From the NCBI RefSeq assembly GCF_026151205.1, contig NC_087076.1, positions 20,145,919 through 20,205,918 of the forward strand: a stretch of 60,000 nucleotides of DNA, given 5' to 3'. The stretch's first letter is position 1; every line of letters starts with the position of its first letter. The notes beneath the pieces were generated by a model. That model made no database searches. It saw only the letters and a list, made by a program, of their open reading frames with translations, and had not been told where the DNA came from. The position numbers and the translations under genes were made by a program. This document shows, piece after piece, positions 33,092 to 44,036 of this stretch. The DNA is from Bolinopsis microptera. Taxonomy: Eukaryota; Ctenophora; Tentaculata; Lobata; Bolinopsidae.

Positions 33092-34700
33092 AGAAAAACG
33101 TTAACTTCGTTTTCACCGCATTTGGTGAATCGTTTCTTTGGTGAATCGTTTTGTTGCTTGTAGTTGTATGAGTGCAATAATCCTTGGTAGTGAGAACTTA
33201 TCCACAATCATGTCTGTCACACTAAGGTAAAAGGAGTCAAAATATCCACTTCATTGATAAGACCACTTTGGGCACTGGCCAATAAAGTGGTTCTTTGTCT
33301 CCTCTTCCATGTCTGAGTCTCCATACTCGTTTGAAATGAGTGTCGGGCAACGTTCTCCTTTTTTCCCTCATTTTCGGAGCCTTTTTCGGTCAGAGACTCT
33401 GCATTTTCGTTACCTGTCAGGGTACTTGGCTCAAATTTTGTGTCTTCCGATGCTTTGCAAGGGCCTGCCATGGTTCAGATCTCGAGCCTTGGGTGGGATC
33501 TCGATGCTTGATCAAGAAGCAGTGGATCGTATCCTTTTTGGCACGTTTCGTGAACACGTAAGCTTGTAAAGTTGTAAGATCAGATCTTGCGATCGAAAGG
33601 CATGGTACCTGACACCTTGTCATCTATTAGTATTAGCACGCTTGTTATATAGATCGGATCAAATTAAATACATAAGGAAGAGAGATGGTGGTCACAGCTT
33701 CGAATTATGGTGGCATTTCTGGCATTCTTGCCATTGTCCAATATTGATGATGCGTCTGAGGATCTGCCAGTACTTGATACAAACTCATGGAGCCGCATTT
33801 TCGATATATTTATAAACATGCATGTGGAAATGGATGTAATTCATTTTTATTTCAATGATAATGATATCAGCGATATTATACAATATGTTTCATAGTTAGA
33901 TACTGATAGTTATTGTAACGAAGCTGTGGTTTGATGTATTATAATTGAATTGTTATAGTTGCTGAACAAAATGTTCGAAGGATGTTACTCGTCTAAATTT
34001 CTTCGAAGTAGCGCCTGAGGCATGTGCTACAAAGTAGCGCGCGCCGGGCTAGTCCATTAACAATGGACAACAAAATGTTTGAATGTCAAAAATGTATTGT
34101 TCGAGCTTTTCACTCGTCCCAAATTTCGCTGTTTTGACAGAAATTTTCTTCGATGACCAATTAGTGAGTTCATAACATGGACTCACTAGTCGACAAAACA
34201 AAGTTCAAGTTTAAATTACGAATAATTAATTATTTTGTGAGTTGGTGACATGCTCTTAGTTGGTGCAGACTTGATTTATTTTCGAATATTCTGAATTTTG
34301 GACAATGGAAAGAAGAATTAAGAGTATCAACCACTACAGTTTAAACTAACAAAAACATTTCTTCAGAAATCAAGCCTAATGTGCATTGGCCGTCAACTAT
34401 AATTATAAATGCTTGTCAGAAAATAATAATCGGAATCCCATAACATATTGTCCTTTTTTTACAGGAATGATAAAAATTTTGTGTACACCACAACTTCAAA
34501 TGTCATAATGGGAAATTAAATAGATAAATTAGATAAACTAATCTACACTAATTTTCCCTCGATTAACCCGAAATACATAATATTAATAAATAGGTGAAAT
34601 TGAAAGTAAATCATAATTTAATGTTAACCAACAGAGAAATAAAATGCTAATCTTTAGTAACTTTATAATTATTCACACATCAACCAATAGGAATTCTTGG
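33092..34700. other. Interval without recognised gene
   Basis: Overlapping open frames of 60-86 codons at 33217-33623 lie on both strands. None shows a domain, a splice context or repeated support, so I do not call a gene. The rest is AT-rich. Confidence 0.45.
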
Positions 34701-34779
34701 CAGGGTTAGTCTCCAATCTCCATGACGATGAGCAAACATTACTGCCTTTTCATGTGGTCCACGCTGTAGGTGCCCGCAC

Positions 34780-35245
34780 CTGAAAATAGGTTTTATCAAA
34801 TTTAGAAACGATTCTTCGGTAAATTTAAATTTAAGTGGGTAGGGGCTTTTATACTAACCATACATGAACTTGACTACAAGTTTTTAGCAGAGTTGTTAAG
34901 AGTATCTAACATATTAATACTTTCAAGACTTCTCTACAAAAAAAATTTGAAAACATGAGTAAAGCGTAGTCAGATATATAGAAACGATAGACAGCTACAT
35001 TTTTTAGTCGTATCATGATTACCAGATTTGTGGAACACTAGTGTGTAGTGTATGATTATTATGACAGATGTGCCAATAGACCCGAAGATAGAGTCTACAT
35101 AAGTAACTTTATCAATAGACTGTAACAGCTGGGTAGGTTTTATAAAGCAACATTTACTCATAACTGCAACTTTCATCATACTAAAGTCCAGGAAATACAC
35201 GACCTATAACTTATAGCACAGTTATATATAACGTATATATATAAC

Positions 35246-35279
<34 letters not shown>

Positions 35280-35356
35280 GTTATAAGTTTATACTATAAG
35301 TATAACCTATAACTGTGTAAATTATGCGACAATAATTATTATAGGTTGTTACGTAC
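34780..35356 (-). other. Probable 3'-UTR intron of the aminopeptidase gene
   Basis: Thirteen bases after the stop codon of the aminopeptidase frame, the minus strand reads TTGTAAG followed by GTACGTAAC, a strong donor. At 34779 a good acceptor is seen (TATTTTCAG followed by GTGCGGGCACC). Splicing would remove 34780-35356. It would leave the stop close to the junction, so nonsense-mediated decay would not be expected. This is a sequence prediction without transcript support. Confidence 0.4.
35221..35290. repeat. (TA)n microsatellite within an imperfect palindrome
   Basis: An ATATAT run of about 30 bp lies between AACGTATA and TATACGTT words. Outside them TATAACTTATAG and TATAAGT/CTATAACTGTG sequences mirror each other imperfectly. 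Confidence 0.8.
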
Positions 35357-35365
35357 CTTACAACT

Positions 35366-37999
35366 CTATTCATCCTGACAGAACCTTTGACCCTCCAAAT
35401 ACCTTTTCAACTCTGGTTCTGACTCCTGTTTAAACTTGCTCACAAACTTGGCTTCCTCGAGGCCGTTCTGAAGACCCAAATAGCCCGCTCCAGCAGTGTG
35501 ATCTTTAAAGAACCCCTCAATCTCCGCTATTGTCTGGCTGTTCCTTTGTCTCTTTGTCATGGTCTTGAGAGCATTAGCGTACTCAAACTGGGCCAGTCCG
35601 TATTTGTCATTGTATACTTGGTAGTTGTCTCTGTACACATGCCACACCACATCTGGGGCTACACTGCTGTAGTAGGATATGAAGTTTATGATCACACTGA
35701 CAGATGTAGAGGGGTACTGTAGGAGGGTGTTGCCGATTAGCTCGATCTCAGCTCCGTCCGAGGTCTGGACCAACAAGTCCATGTCTGCTCGTTCTTGTGG
35801 AGCTGAGGCTTTGTATTGTGAAACAAGCTCTGACAAATCCTTTCCGTCATATATGGTCGGTTTCCTTTCACCTCTGATGTAACGAGCATATTTCATAAAT
35901 ATCTCGAACTTTAGTTGTTCCACGAGTGTTTCTTTAGAACCCTTGGTGGCTTTGTATTGAGGCAGCAGGAGGTACACTATGTACTTCCTGTAGCAGTCAG
36001 CCCAGCTCTCGTCGATCATAGAGCGGATAGTTTTAAAGTACTTGTAGATCAGCGTCCAGGGTAGATAATGCTGTTCCTCCCTAAGGCACTTGGCCGCCTC
36101 AAATGCGGTGCTGTAAGGCACTAGCTTGACCTGAGCAGCACTGAAGATGTCACATATGACGTGAGCTCGGTCGCGGTGGTTCATGGTTCCGAGGGAGGGG
36201 TCCAGTGTGTTCTCTCTGACCACCTCCAGTGTCTTGTCAAGGTTGGAGCTAGAGTAATGGGTCACGTACATGTGCTTTCCTTCGCTGTTCAGTTTTATCC
36301 ACTTGAACGGTTTGGAGAGCGTGAGGACCATTTCTTTTTCTTTCATCATTATGTGTTTATCAGCGGTGTAAGACATAGAGTCGGTTACTATGGTGATTGG
36401 GATGTACCAGGAGTAGTTGAAGGGGGAAATGTCATTTTTTATAATCATACCACTATCTCTTACATACCTAGACTGAACCAGGCGAATCTGCTTATCGCTC
36501 AGAATTTGAAGCTCAATCAGGGGATAATTCTTCTGGAGAATGAAGGAGTTCATAAGGAGTCTTAGTTCAGCACCGTTATTACAGTACCTGGTCATGCTGG
36601 TCAACAGGTCCCGGTACCTTGCTGTGGAGTACTTGTACGTGTTCAAGAAGTGGGTCATACCCGACTTGAACCCTTCTTCTCCCATAACGTCCCTCATCAT
36701 AGCCAGAACAGTGGCTCCTTTCTTGTACGTGATGGAATCAAATATCTGGGTTATCTGAGAAGTCACGTGGATCGGCATCTGTACGGGGTGAGATGTGATG
36801 ATATCGTCAGCAAACATGGCTTTTTGCCAGTTATTTATCATGAACTGGTCCATCATCTTCACATCGTCATAGAGAGAGTCAGCACAAGGGTAGGAGAGAT
36901 AAGAGGCCATCCCCTCTTTCAACCACAGGTCATCCCACCAGTACATGGTCACCAAGTTACCGAACCACATGTGAGACACCTCGTGTGCAAGCAGGTTTCT
37001 AAAGCCTATCTCGCCTGAACCAAACCTCTGTCTTGGACGGGACAGAGCTGCATTTTCAGTTAAAGTTATCAAACCCCAGTTCTCCATGCCTCCAACCAGA
37101 TAGTTGGGGATACCAATAGTGTCTAACTTCGGTAGAGGGAAGGGTATCTTGAAGAAATCGTTGTAGAATTTTACACTTTTTCCAACAATTTCAATCTTCT
37201 CTGCAATGACGCTCCTGTATGCGGGACGTGCATAATGTCTCATGCGTACTCCTTCAATGATCCGCTCCTCAAACACGAAATTGTGTTGAACCCAAGCCAG
37301 CAGATAAGTTGACATGCCAGGTGTGTCCTCAAACTTAGTACTTTTCCTGCCATCAGCCAGTAACACCTCCTTACTTACAGGCATGTTAGACGTGGCAATG
37401 AGGTTGTTAGGATGGATTACAGTCAGGGAGAACACTGCCCGAAACTGAGGCTCATCAAAAGACGGGAATACTGTCCGTGCTTTGTCTGGGGACAGATGAG
37501 TGGAGGCCATCTTGACGTACCCTCCACCATGTGCCAGGGTGTAGCCAGTTCTGTAATATCCAGTAAGTTTGGTGGAAACCGTCCCTGAGAACAAGCTCTT
37601 TATAACATAATGTCCGGGAGGGAGAGCACTACCTAGTTTTATTATCAGCAGATCTTTGGCGGTGTTCCAGCGATGTGAGGAACAAGGTTTACATTTGTAA
37701 TTCAACTTCCAGGTGCCATACAACAGAGAGGTGGCTCGGGAGGTCAGGTAGGCTAGTGGATGGTTTAAACTCACACCTTGGACAGTGAGCTCGGAGATAT
37801 TAACAGTTTCGCTTGCGTGAAGCCTGATCTCATGGCTCTGTTTCAGAACATCGAACTGGATATTAACGGAGCCGGAGTAAGTCCAGGAGTTGAAGTCAGT
37901 ATCGAAGACAAGGTCGTATCTGGTGGGTCTGATGAAAGGGGAGAGGTCACCAGATTGTAGGGATATTATTGGGAACAGTAACAGGAGACATAATCTCAT
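35366..37999 (-). CDS. Secreted M1-family zinc aminopeptidase (aminopeptidase N-like)
   Basis: This uninterrupted 877-codon frame encodes a gluzincin exopeptidase that removes N-terminal residues from peptides. The N-terminus MRLCLLLLFPIISLQSG is a signal peptide. No membrane anchor is visible, so it is probably secreted or luminal. The exopeptidase motif reads VGGMENWG (residues 302-309), where most family members have GAMEN. The zinc site is HEVSHMWF with His 339, His 343 and, 18 residues on, Glu 362 in LWLKEGMAS. Glu 340 is the catalytic base, and Tyr 425 in DSITYKKGA fits the transition-state tyrosine. An ERAP1-C-like helical region follows from about 500. Length is slightly below that of membrane-bound family members (about 950). 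Animal genes of this family usually have many introns, so an intron-free coding frame is notable. A 44-bp tandem repeat lies just upstream of the ATG. Confidence 0.93.
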   Translation of the reverse strand: MRLCLLLLFPIISLQSGDLSPFIRPTRYDLVFDTDFNSWTYSGSVNIQFDVLKQSHEIRLHASETVNISELTVQGVSLNHPLAYLTSRATSLLYGTWKLNYKCKPCSSHRWNTAKDLLIIKLGSALPPGHYVIKSLFSGTVSTKLTGYYRTGYTLAHGGGYVKMASTHLSPDKARTVFPSFDEPQFRAVFSLTVIHPNNLIATSNMPVSKEVLLADGRKSTKFEDTPGMSTYLLAWVQHNFVFEERIIEGVRMRHYARPAYRSVIAEKIEIVGKSVKFYNDFFKIPFPLPKLDTIGIPNYLVGGMENWGLITLTENAALSRPRQRFGSGEIGFRNLLAHEVSHMWFGNLVTMYWWDDLWLKEGMASYLSYPCADSLYDDVKMMDQFMINNWQKAMFADDIITSHPVQMPIHVTSQITQIFDSITYKKGATVLAMMRDVMGEEGFKSGMTHFLNTYKYSTARYRDLLTSMTRYCNNGAELRLLMNSFILQKNYPLIELQILSDKQIRLVQSRYVRDSGMIIKNDISPFNYSWYIPITIVTDSMSYTADKHIMMKEKEMVLTLSKPFKWIKLNSEGKHMYVTHYSSSNLDKTLEVVRENTLDPSLGTMNHRDRAHVICDIFSAAQVKLVPYSTAFEAAKCLREEQHYLPWTLIYKYFKTIRSMIDESWADCYRKYIVYLLLPQYKATKGSKETLVEQLKFEIFMKYARYIRGERKPTIYDGKDLSELVSQYKASAPQERADMDLLVQTSDGAEIELIGNTLLQYPSTSVSVIINFISYYSSVAPDVVWHVYRDNYQVYNDKYGLAQFEYANALKTMTKRQRNSQTIAEIEGFFKDHTAGAGYLGLQNGLEEAKFVSKFKQESEPELKRYLEGQRFCQDE

Positions 38000-38017
38000 G
38001 CTACGTTACCATCCGCT

Positions 38018-38105
38018 AATCAACAGCTACTAGTCCTAAAATAAGGGGTAACTAGTCAAGCAATCAACAGCTACTAGTCCTAAAATAAGGGGTAACTAGT
38101 CAAGC
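38018..38105. repeat. 44-bp perfect tandem duplication upstream of the aminopeptidase start
   Basis: The unit begins AATCAACAGCTACTAGTCCT and ends GTAACTAGTCAAGC. It is repeated exactly twice, 18 bp beyond the ATG on the 5' side of the gene. It lies in the 5' UTR or proximal promoter. Confidence 0.95.
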
Positions 38106-40082
38106 AAAAGTTAATCGTTCTAAAAAACTGCTGCGACTCATCTCTGAAACTTAGAATCTACGTTAAAACAAAATACTCGACTAATACCAAAGCCACAATC
38201 CTAAAGCAAAACGCTTGATCAAGACACTCAAGATAGATTCAACAGTACGGACTAAGGAGGTATGCACTATTTTCTACAATGGTATGATTAGTGAGATGTG
38301 ACTATTGAGTATATAGTCTGTATACTAATATATAGTGAGCTCAATACACTGCAGTATTACTATAACATGTGACCTATCGTACAATAAAAGTCTCCTTTAA
38401 ATCATTATTTGTAGACAGCAGAAAGCTTGACCAAACTTGGTTAATGGGGCTGACATTTGCACAAAGGGAGTGCTCACACGTGCACAAAGGAATATAAATA
38501 CCAAGCTCTATTACAAAAGGTGATATTACAGTAAGTAATATCACAGTAAGTAATATTACAGTAAGTAATATTACAGTAAGTAATATTACAGTAAGTAATA
38601 TTACAGGAGGTGATATTACAGTCTGACGATATTGCATTGTCTGAGAATGAAAAAATAATACGTTAATTAACAACAACAAAAAAGGACAATGCATTAATTT
38701 CACACTATTAGTTTTGCGGAAGGGTCCCTCTTTCACAATATATGCTAAAATCATTAAGAGATTAAGTTTCTGCTTTGCTTGATCTGACCTATATAAACTA
38801 CCAGTGCCATAGTAACACGCAAATTTGACGTCGTCCTCATTGATAAAAATAAAAACAAGCAATATACAGTTTTCGTTAACTTCAACCAACAACGTCTTCA
38901 CTCTTCATTGAAAAAGAAAATGTTTAATAAAATTAATACGTCAATCCTTAGAAATAGTATGTTTAACGATAAGACCTAATCAATGAAACTGTATCAACAA
39001 GTTTCGTCATTGACAAGTAGGACAATAGTCAAATGATTGTTCTCGTATCTAAATAATTATTCTCATATTTAAATAAGTTCTCTCTTTTTTAAACCTAGAG
39101 CTTATAGTCCAGGTTTTCATTAATAATCAAACTGGATCTCGTACGGGGATCATGTACTCTATTAGTATTATTAAATTACAGATTTGTATTTTATATGTTA
39201 CATTTTATAGTATGACGTGCGGACTGCAGAGTTTTTCTTTATCTGCATCGCCACAACGGCTACACTGACAGCGTTTCTCATTGACGTCAGAATCTACTCA
39301 CCAGACTAGATCACACACAGTTTAGGTCTACAATGACGACAGGAAGCAGCCTCTATGCACTGCCTCACATCTTTATATTTTACTTATATACTACGCATCT
39401 TAATAGAGGGGAAAATATTGCTATAGTACTTAGGTACCCTCTTCTGTGTTATTTCATATTTGATCTTGTTAGGACTTACATTTAATGCCTTTATTCATTG
39501 ATAACCAAATTTTTAACTCCAGCCAATGCCGTCATCGTAATGTCGTCTACAACAGACACAGAAGCATGTACTATGAACAGTTAAACTGAATGATGAAGAC
39601 ACCGATCTGACGACGTGTGTAAACAACTCGAGCAAAATTAACCGGTCTGATGATCGTTAGAACAATTTTTAAATCTAGCGTCAGGCTCAATTTAAATTCA
39701 TTCCTAAAACGTGATAACTTGATAATCAAAACTGGATAATATTATGCGGTTTGTTCGCGCTCTGCAAGTTTTGAAATCTTCTATCACTGCTTGTCAGAAA
39801 AGTGTGGAAATAAACGTTATAAATTCTACTGATTGTTATTTAGTTTTAATTACAATATTTGAAAAATAACATTGCAGCATTGCAGAATAATTCCAACCAA
39901 AAAGGAATCTAAATTCCCGACAACCTGGAGCTGCGCCAGAGTTAAGACCTACATTCAATACATATCTACTTACATATTACTACCTACTATCATGCATTGA
40001 CAAAACTATTTCGTCGTGCAGAAACTAGGATATCACCACAGTACAGGGGTACTTTAGAAGCTTATTCCATAACACATTAAAC
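38106..40082. other. AT-rich intergenic interval
   Basis: This is the probable upstream region of the aminopeptidase gene. It contains a 15-bp tandem repeat at 38531-38605 but no recognised gene or RNA. A 175-codon frame at 38374-38901 is largely a product of that repeat. Confidence 0.5.
38531..38605. repeat. 15-bp tandem repeat, five copies
   Basis: The unit GTAAGTAATATTACA is repeated five times with one or two substitutions. It translates on the minus strand as a VILLT-type repeat, which explains the apparent open frame. Confidence 0.9.
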
Positions 40083-40181
40083 CAGTGGCGTAACGAAGGG
40101 CCCCGCTGTGCGAAGGTGCGCCAACAGGGGGGCACTTTTTCAGCGGGGGGGGGGGCGCCAACAGGCAACGTTACGCCACTG
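40083..40181. mobile_element. 99-bp hAT-type MITE
   Basis: The ends CAGTGGCGTAAC and GTTACGCCACTG are perfect 12-bp inverted repeats. Flanks CATTAAAC (40075-40082) and CGTTAAAC (40182-40189) match at 7 of 8 bases, consistent with the 8-bp target duplication of hAT elements. CAGTGGCG-type ends are common in this superfamily. The inside is G-rich, with a run of 11 G. Confidence 0.85.
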
Positions 40182-40516
40182 CGTTAAACAACATTTGCAA
40201 CATCCTTGCACACAGATCGGTTATTCAGGTATAACGACAAGTCAGTTACTAAAGTAAGATAATAAGTCAAATAACGTTTTGACTTACCAAAAACACATGC
40301 GAGCAAATTGTGAGTTACAGACGGCATTTAGACCTAAGAACCTTGATTTTAGTGATGTATTGATAGGAAATACATAAACAGGTCAATGTTAGATGTGTGA
40401 TCATCTTTAGAAACACTCTGGTAGATGTTTAGAGGCGGAATCAGAAAGGTTGGCATTTAGTTTCTCTAAATCACCTTTAAATAATCTTATCTAACTAGAT
40501 TATAATTAGCTTTTTT

Positions 40517-40618
40517 GGGTTCTTTTGCGATAGTGTAAACGTGATAGCTAGCGCCATCCAGCGCTAATTAGCACTGGATGGCGCTAGCTATCGCGTTTAC
40601 ACTATCGCAAAAGAACCC
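40517..40618. repeat. Near-perfect hairpin, about 45-bp arms
   Basis: The left arm starts GGGTTCTTTTGCGATAGTGT and continues to GCGCCATCCAG. The right arm is its reverse complement with a single mismatch. The loop is about 12 nt (CGCTAATTAGCA). TTTTTT borders both sides. It could be a palindromic MITE or encode a strong RNA hairpin. Confidence 0.92.
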
Positions 40619-42717
40619 TTTTTTGTTGTAAAACATTAGCTGATTAGCAATAAAACCCGCTCAAACTTCCTGATTAATTTAGATTCAGTTTTAAAGTTTC
40701 GGTTGGCTGATAATTGAGTGTGCACATTGTACAACAGAGAGTGACTAATCATGTGATATTTGAGGCAGCAGCATGCTGGGCACCGTCACTGTGTTGGTAG
40801 TCACAACAAACTAACCATTAATAACTTATAATCTACTAAACTAGTAAATCGTGGATTTTAGTTCTGAACATGAAACATCAACTGAAGCAACGAAGCAACT
40901 TGAGAACTTGCAGGATTGCTCTAAATTCTTCTCTTCTCTCAAAAAAACATCACACTAGAGACACATTGCTCTCTCAACACAATTGCTCTAGATCACGCCA
41001 ATACTTAGCTCATATCTACATGAGGTCTGATTACTTACTGTAACTTATTCTTCATACAATTGCAACCATATTCTGCTATTTCAAGTGTCAACAGACATGT
41101 TTTTGCTTCAAAACTTTCATAATAAATATCATGTAATCCTCTTGTATTCCTTTACTAAGGATGATACTAAAAGAAAAAATAATCGCAGCAAGAGGTATAC
41201 ACAATTCTGTTAATATTTTAATACCGCAATGCCCATGTTTAGTCAACTGTGATTGATAGCCCTCCCCCTGTATAAAGGTATAAGATCTGGTACATAGTAC
41301 CTACCCTGTTACGAGTAGAAACAGCTGTTGCACCATCAGCAGCGTCATTGCTGACGATTAAAACTTTATACCCTCTATTGTAAGTAGGTTGCGAAATATT
41401 GTACCGCGTCGACTTTGTAGCATTTATGACTATTGTGTAATTTCGATGATTCTTGCTGCCTTGTTCTACATAAGGTTATATCGATTCAATCGACTTTGAT
41501 TGTTTATAAATATAACATTGCGTTATCTTTGGATCATTTTGTGGCACGTAAGATGTTGAATTGTGACCGTGCAGTCGCCGACGATCATTTTATCGTATGT
41601 GGTTATGTTCCATGATTATCTAGAGCTACAGCAATATGTTGATACTCTAGTTTACACATTGTTTTTTTAGAAATATTTATTTAACTATAGTCACTTTAAG
41701 AAGTTTAAGTGTATATAAATATCTTGTGGGTAATCATTTCAACGCCTCCATTTAACTTAAGGGGGGGGGGGGGGGGGGGGGGGTTCACCCTGATTTTTTT
41801 GTGAAACTTGGTTTCGAGATAGCAGTTGACCAACAAACTAAGACCGGTGACAGAACTTTTGAGGGGGTCTCGGACCCCAACCGCCTAACGGTGCCCGTGG
41901 GGCAGCCACACCCATATTTGGTCCAAATTAGGCCCAATTTAGCCAAATACCCTGAACATGCCCAAAACCCAGATTTTAGGTGCTCTACTTGTAGCTAGTG
42001 ATCCCCTGAACTCGTATATGAAATTTCATTAAGATTGGACAAAAAAGGACTAAGTTATAGGCTAAAAACCATCTGACCATATTTGGGCATACGCACTTAA
42101 TTTGATCGAATTTCGCCCATTAATTGGGCAAATTTCAGTATTTTTAAACGAAACTAACTTTATATGAAAGGTAAGCCTAAACTACACATTCTCTATGATT
42201 TCAGCTCAATATCTACCTAATTGTGGATTCTGTGTTCAAATAATCGTAAATAATGAACAAAATCGCCCATATCTCAGTTCGCGATATTTGCAAAACTGAC
42301 TTCGCTCAAAACAATAGAACTCAATAGGGTTTCAATATTTTTTCATGAAATTTTCAGAATCAACGTAGAATTGTCTCATGACCTTAAGTTTTGGAACAGA
42401 ATTTTGAGTTAGGCCTTTAAAAAAATTTGGCGGCCAAATTCTGAAAAATGCCCGGCAAATAAAAAAAAAGTAAAACTCTATTAGTAGTTCGAGCGGATCA
42501 TTTTACAGATTGTTTTTACGGATTGTTTTATAACGGGCCTGTTAATAGTGAAAGCAACATATCATTCTGCGCCAAATCTAAGGTAAACTATCGCCCATTG
42601 TATCGGTTTTGACTCACTTTACACTAGATTTGCTGGAAATTGTTGGAGAGCATCTGACCTAGTTATATATGCTTATTATACGATTACAACAGGCCAACCG
42701 TGGGAAGCGACCTTTAA
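40619..42717. other. Intergenic interval with a 23-bp poly-G run
   Basis: No gene was recognised. A run of 23 G lies at 41761-41783. The segment 41784-42560 is different in style from its surroundings and resembles 31560-31960 in wording, suggesting old repeat sequence, but no clear second copy is seen in this window. Confidence 0.45.
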
Positions 42718-42719
42718 TA

Positions 42720-43845
42720 CAGGGGGGCCAAAATTCAGTACCCATACGTTGGACTTAATAATAATAGCTCAGTCAATGAGTGCCCAATTGAAATAATTCT
42801 TTCTGGTATGACTTACTACCACCACTTTTTAAAATTTTTTATCAAGACACTTATTTTACTTCGGTGTATTCCAACAGCCACATTGTTACACAAGTGCAAC
42901 TAGCCAATTACAGGAAGCCGAAGGATTTATTTGGCCAGTGACGGTTAAGGTAGTGTGTACCATACTTTCTTCGCCCGAGACATTGCTGCAATGTGCAGCT
43001 CCTCATTTAACCCTCACACCCGATTTCTCGAGTATTCGGCTGAGTAAAGCGGGGGGCTGCATAGACCACTCAGGATCCTTAGCTGAACGTCAACGACGCT
43101 CACCACACGACCAGGCAGACAGTGGGATTCGAACTCGCAAGTCGCAACCTCACGATTGCAAAGCTGGCGTTCTAACCAACTGCGCTACCTGGCCGTTAAA
43201 TTGGTTCGAGGAATTTGTCAAATTGAGAAATATTCGTGTTCATTTTTTGCAAATGAATGTTCATTTTCGCATTTATTTGATAGTTTGGATAGTTGGATCG
43301 AGCCAACATTGAATGGTGTTTGGCCATTTAAATTACGTTTGTCCTGAAAAAATGAGAGTTCTAGCTTCTCAGATGACCGAGATATGAGGCATAACGAGTT
43401 TGTTCATTACGTGTGATCAGGTGATTGGGTTGAGACTAGATCCGCATTATGGGAATCGTGCAGAGAGCCCATAAATGACGGTGTCCTAATTGGGTAATCA
43501 TTGAGTACCCAATCAATTTTGCTAACGAAATAAACAAATTGCTTGATAACTTCGTCATTTTAAATCCGTTTCGCACCATCTTTTCAGATTATATTCCGGA
43601 TTAAATGACCTATTGCAATATGTTACAACGGAATCTCTAACATGTTCACAAACACGAGTATAAGCAATACAATTCAATGTTAATTGGGTGTGGCCCCCAA
43701 AAATCGAATTTTCAAATTTCGGTGACGGAATCCTCGAACAAGTAGGTACAGTATGCCATCTGCAAAGCAACAACTCTCAAATATAAAACACGGCGGTGGT
43801 ATAAGACCCAACGTATGGGTACTGACTTTTGCCCCCCCCCCCCTG
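42720..43845. mobile_element. Mariner-type non-autonomous element carrying a SINE
   Basis: The left end CAGGGGGGCCAAAATTCAGT continues through ACCCATACGTTGG. The right end at 43845 is its inverted counterpart, with the G run enlarged. TA dinucleotides flank both ends (42718-42719 and 43846-43847). No transposase is seen. Related sequence lies inverted at 28169-28430. A tRNA-derived SINE interrupts the element at about 42935-43194. The element sits directly downstream of the last located exon of the SURF4-like gene. Confidence 0.8.
42935..43194 (-). mobile_element. tRNA-derived SINE
   Basis: The minus strand starts at 43194 with a tRNA-like head. A 7-bp acceptor-like pairing joins GGCCAGG (43194-43188) to CCTGGTC (43115-43109). 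An A box reads TAGCGCAGTTGG (43187-43176) and a B box GAGTTCGAATCCC (43136-43124). The anticodon and T stems do not pair well, so it is not a working tRNA gene. About 170 bp of unrelated body follows. Comparison with 28169-28430, which lacks this segment, supports insertion into the mariner-like element. Confidence 0.8.
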
Positions 43846-43850
43846 TATTT

Positions 43851-43864
43851 CTAGAAATTTGTTG
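43851..43864 (-). other. Candidate last exon of the SURF4-like gene
   Basis: The minus strand reads GGCTTTCAG and then CAACAAATTTCTAG. Joined to the last base of the exon at 44037 it gives Ala-Thr-Asn-Phe-stop. The end lies four bases outside the TA duplication of the mariner-type element. The family's C-terminal Lys-rich tail is not encoded, so either the real exon lies elsewhere or the tail has been lost. Confidence 0.3.
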
Positions 43865-44036
43865 CTGAAAGCCACAAGAGACGGGGGTAAAAAAGCTATG
43901 CTCGACCGTAGGTGAACAGGAGTCTGATAGAGAGTCGCCCAAAGTTATTATAGAAGCCACGAAATCAGATAAAATCATTATAATTTCGGCGTAAGTTCGT
44001 TTCTGAAAACGAGCAATTATTTTAAGGTTTTCTTAC

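Noticed and set aside
33217-33623. Overlapping 60-86 codon frames on both strands
   Set aside because: No domain, splice context or repeat support. They are probably chance open frames in a GC-richer patch.
35498-37018. Plus-strand frames opposite the aminopeptidase
   Set aside because: They are antisense shadows of a real coding frame with clear zinc-site motifs.
38374-38901. 175-codon open frame on the minus strand
   Set aside because: A large part is a VILLT repeat encoded by a 15-bp tandem array, and the rest has no recognisable motif.
43109-43194. Functional tRNA gene
   Set aside because: A and B boxes and an acceptor-like stem are present, but the anticodon and T stems do not pair and a SINE body follows.
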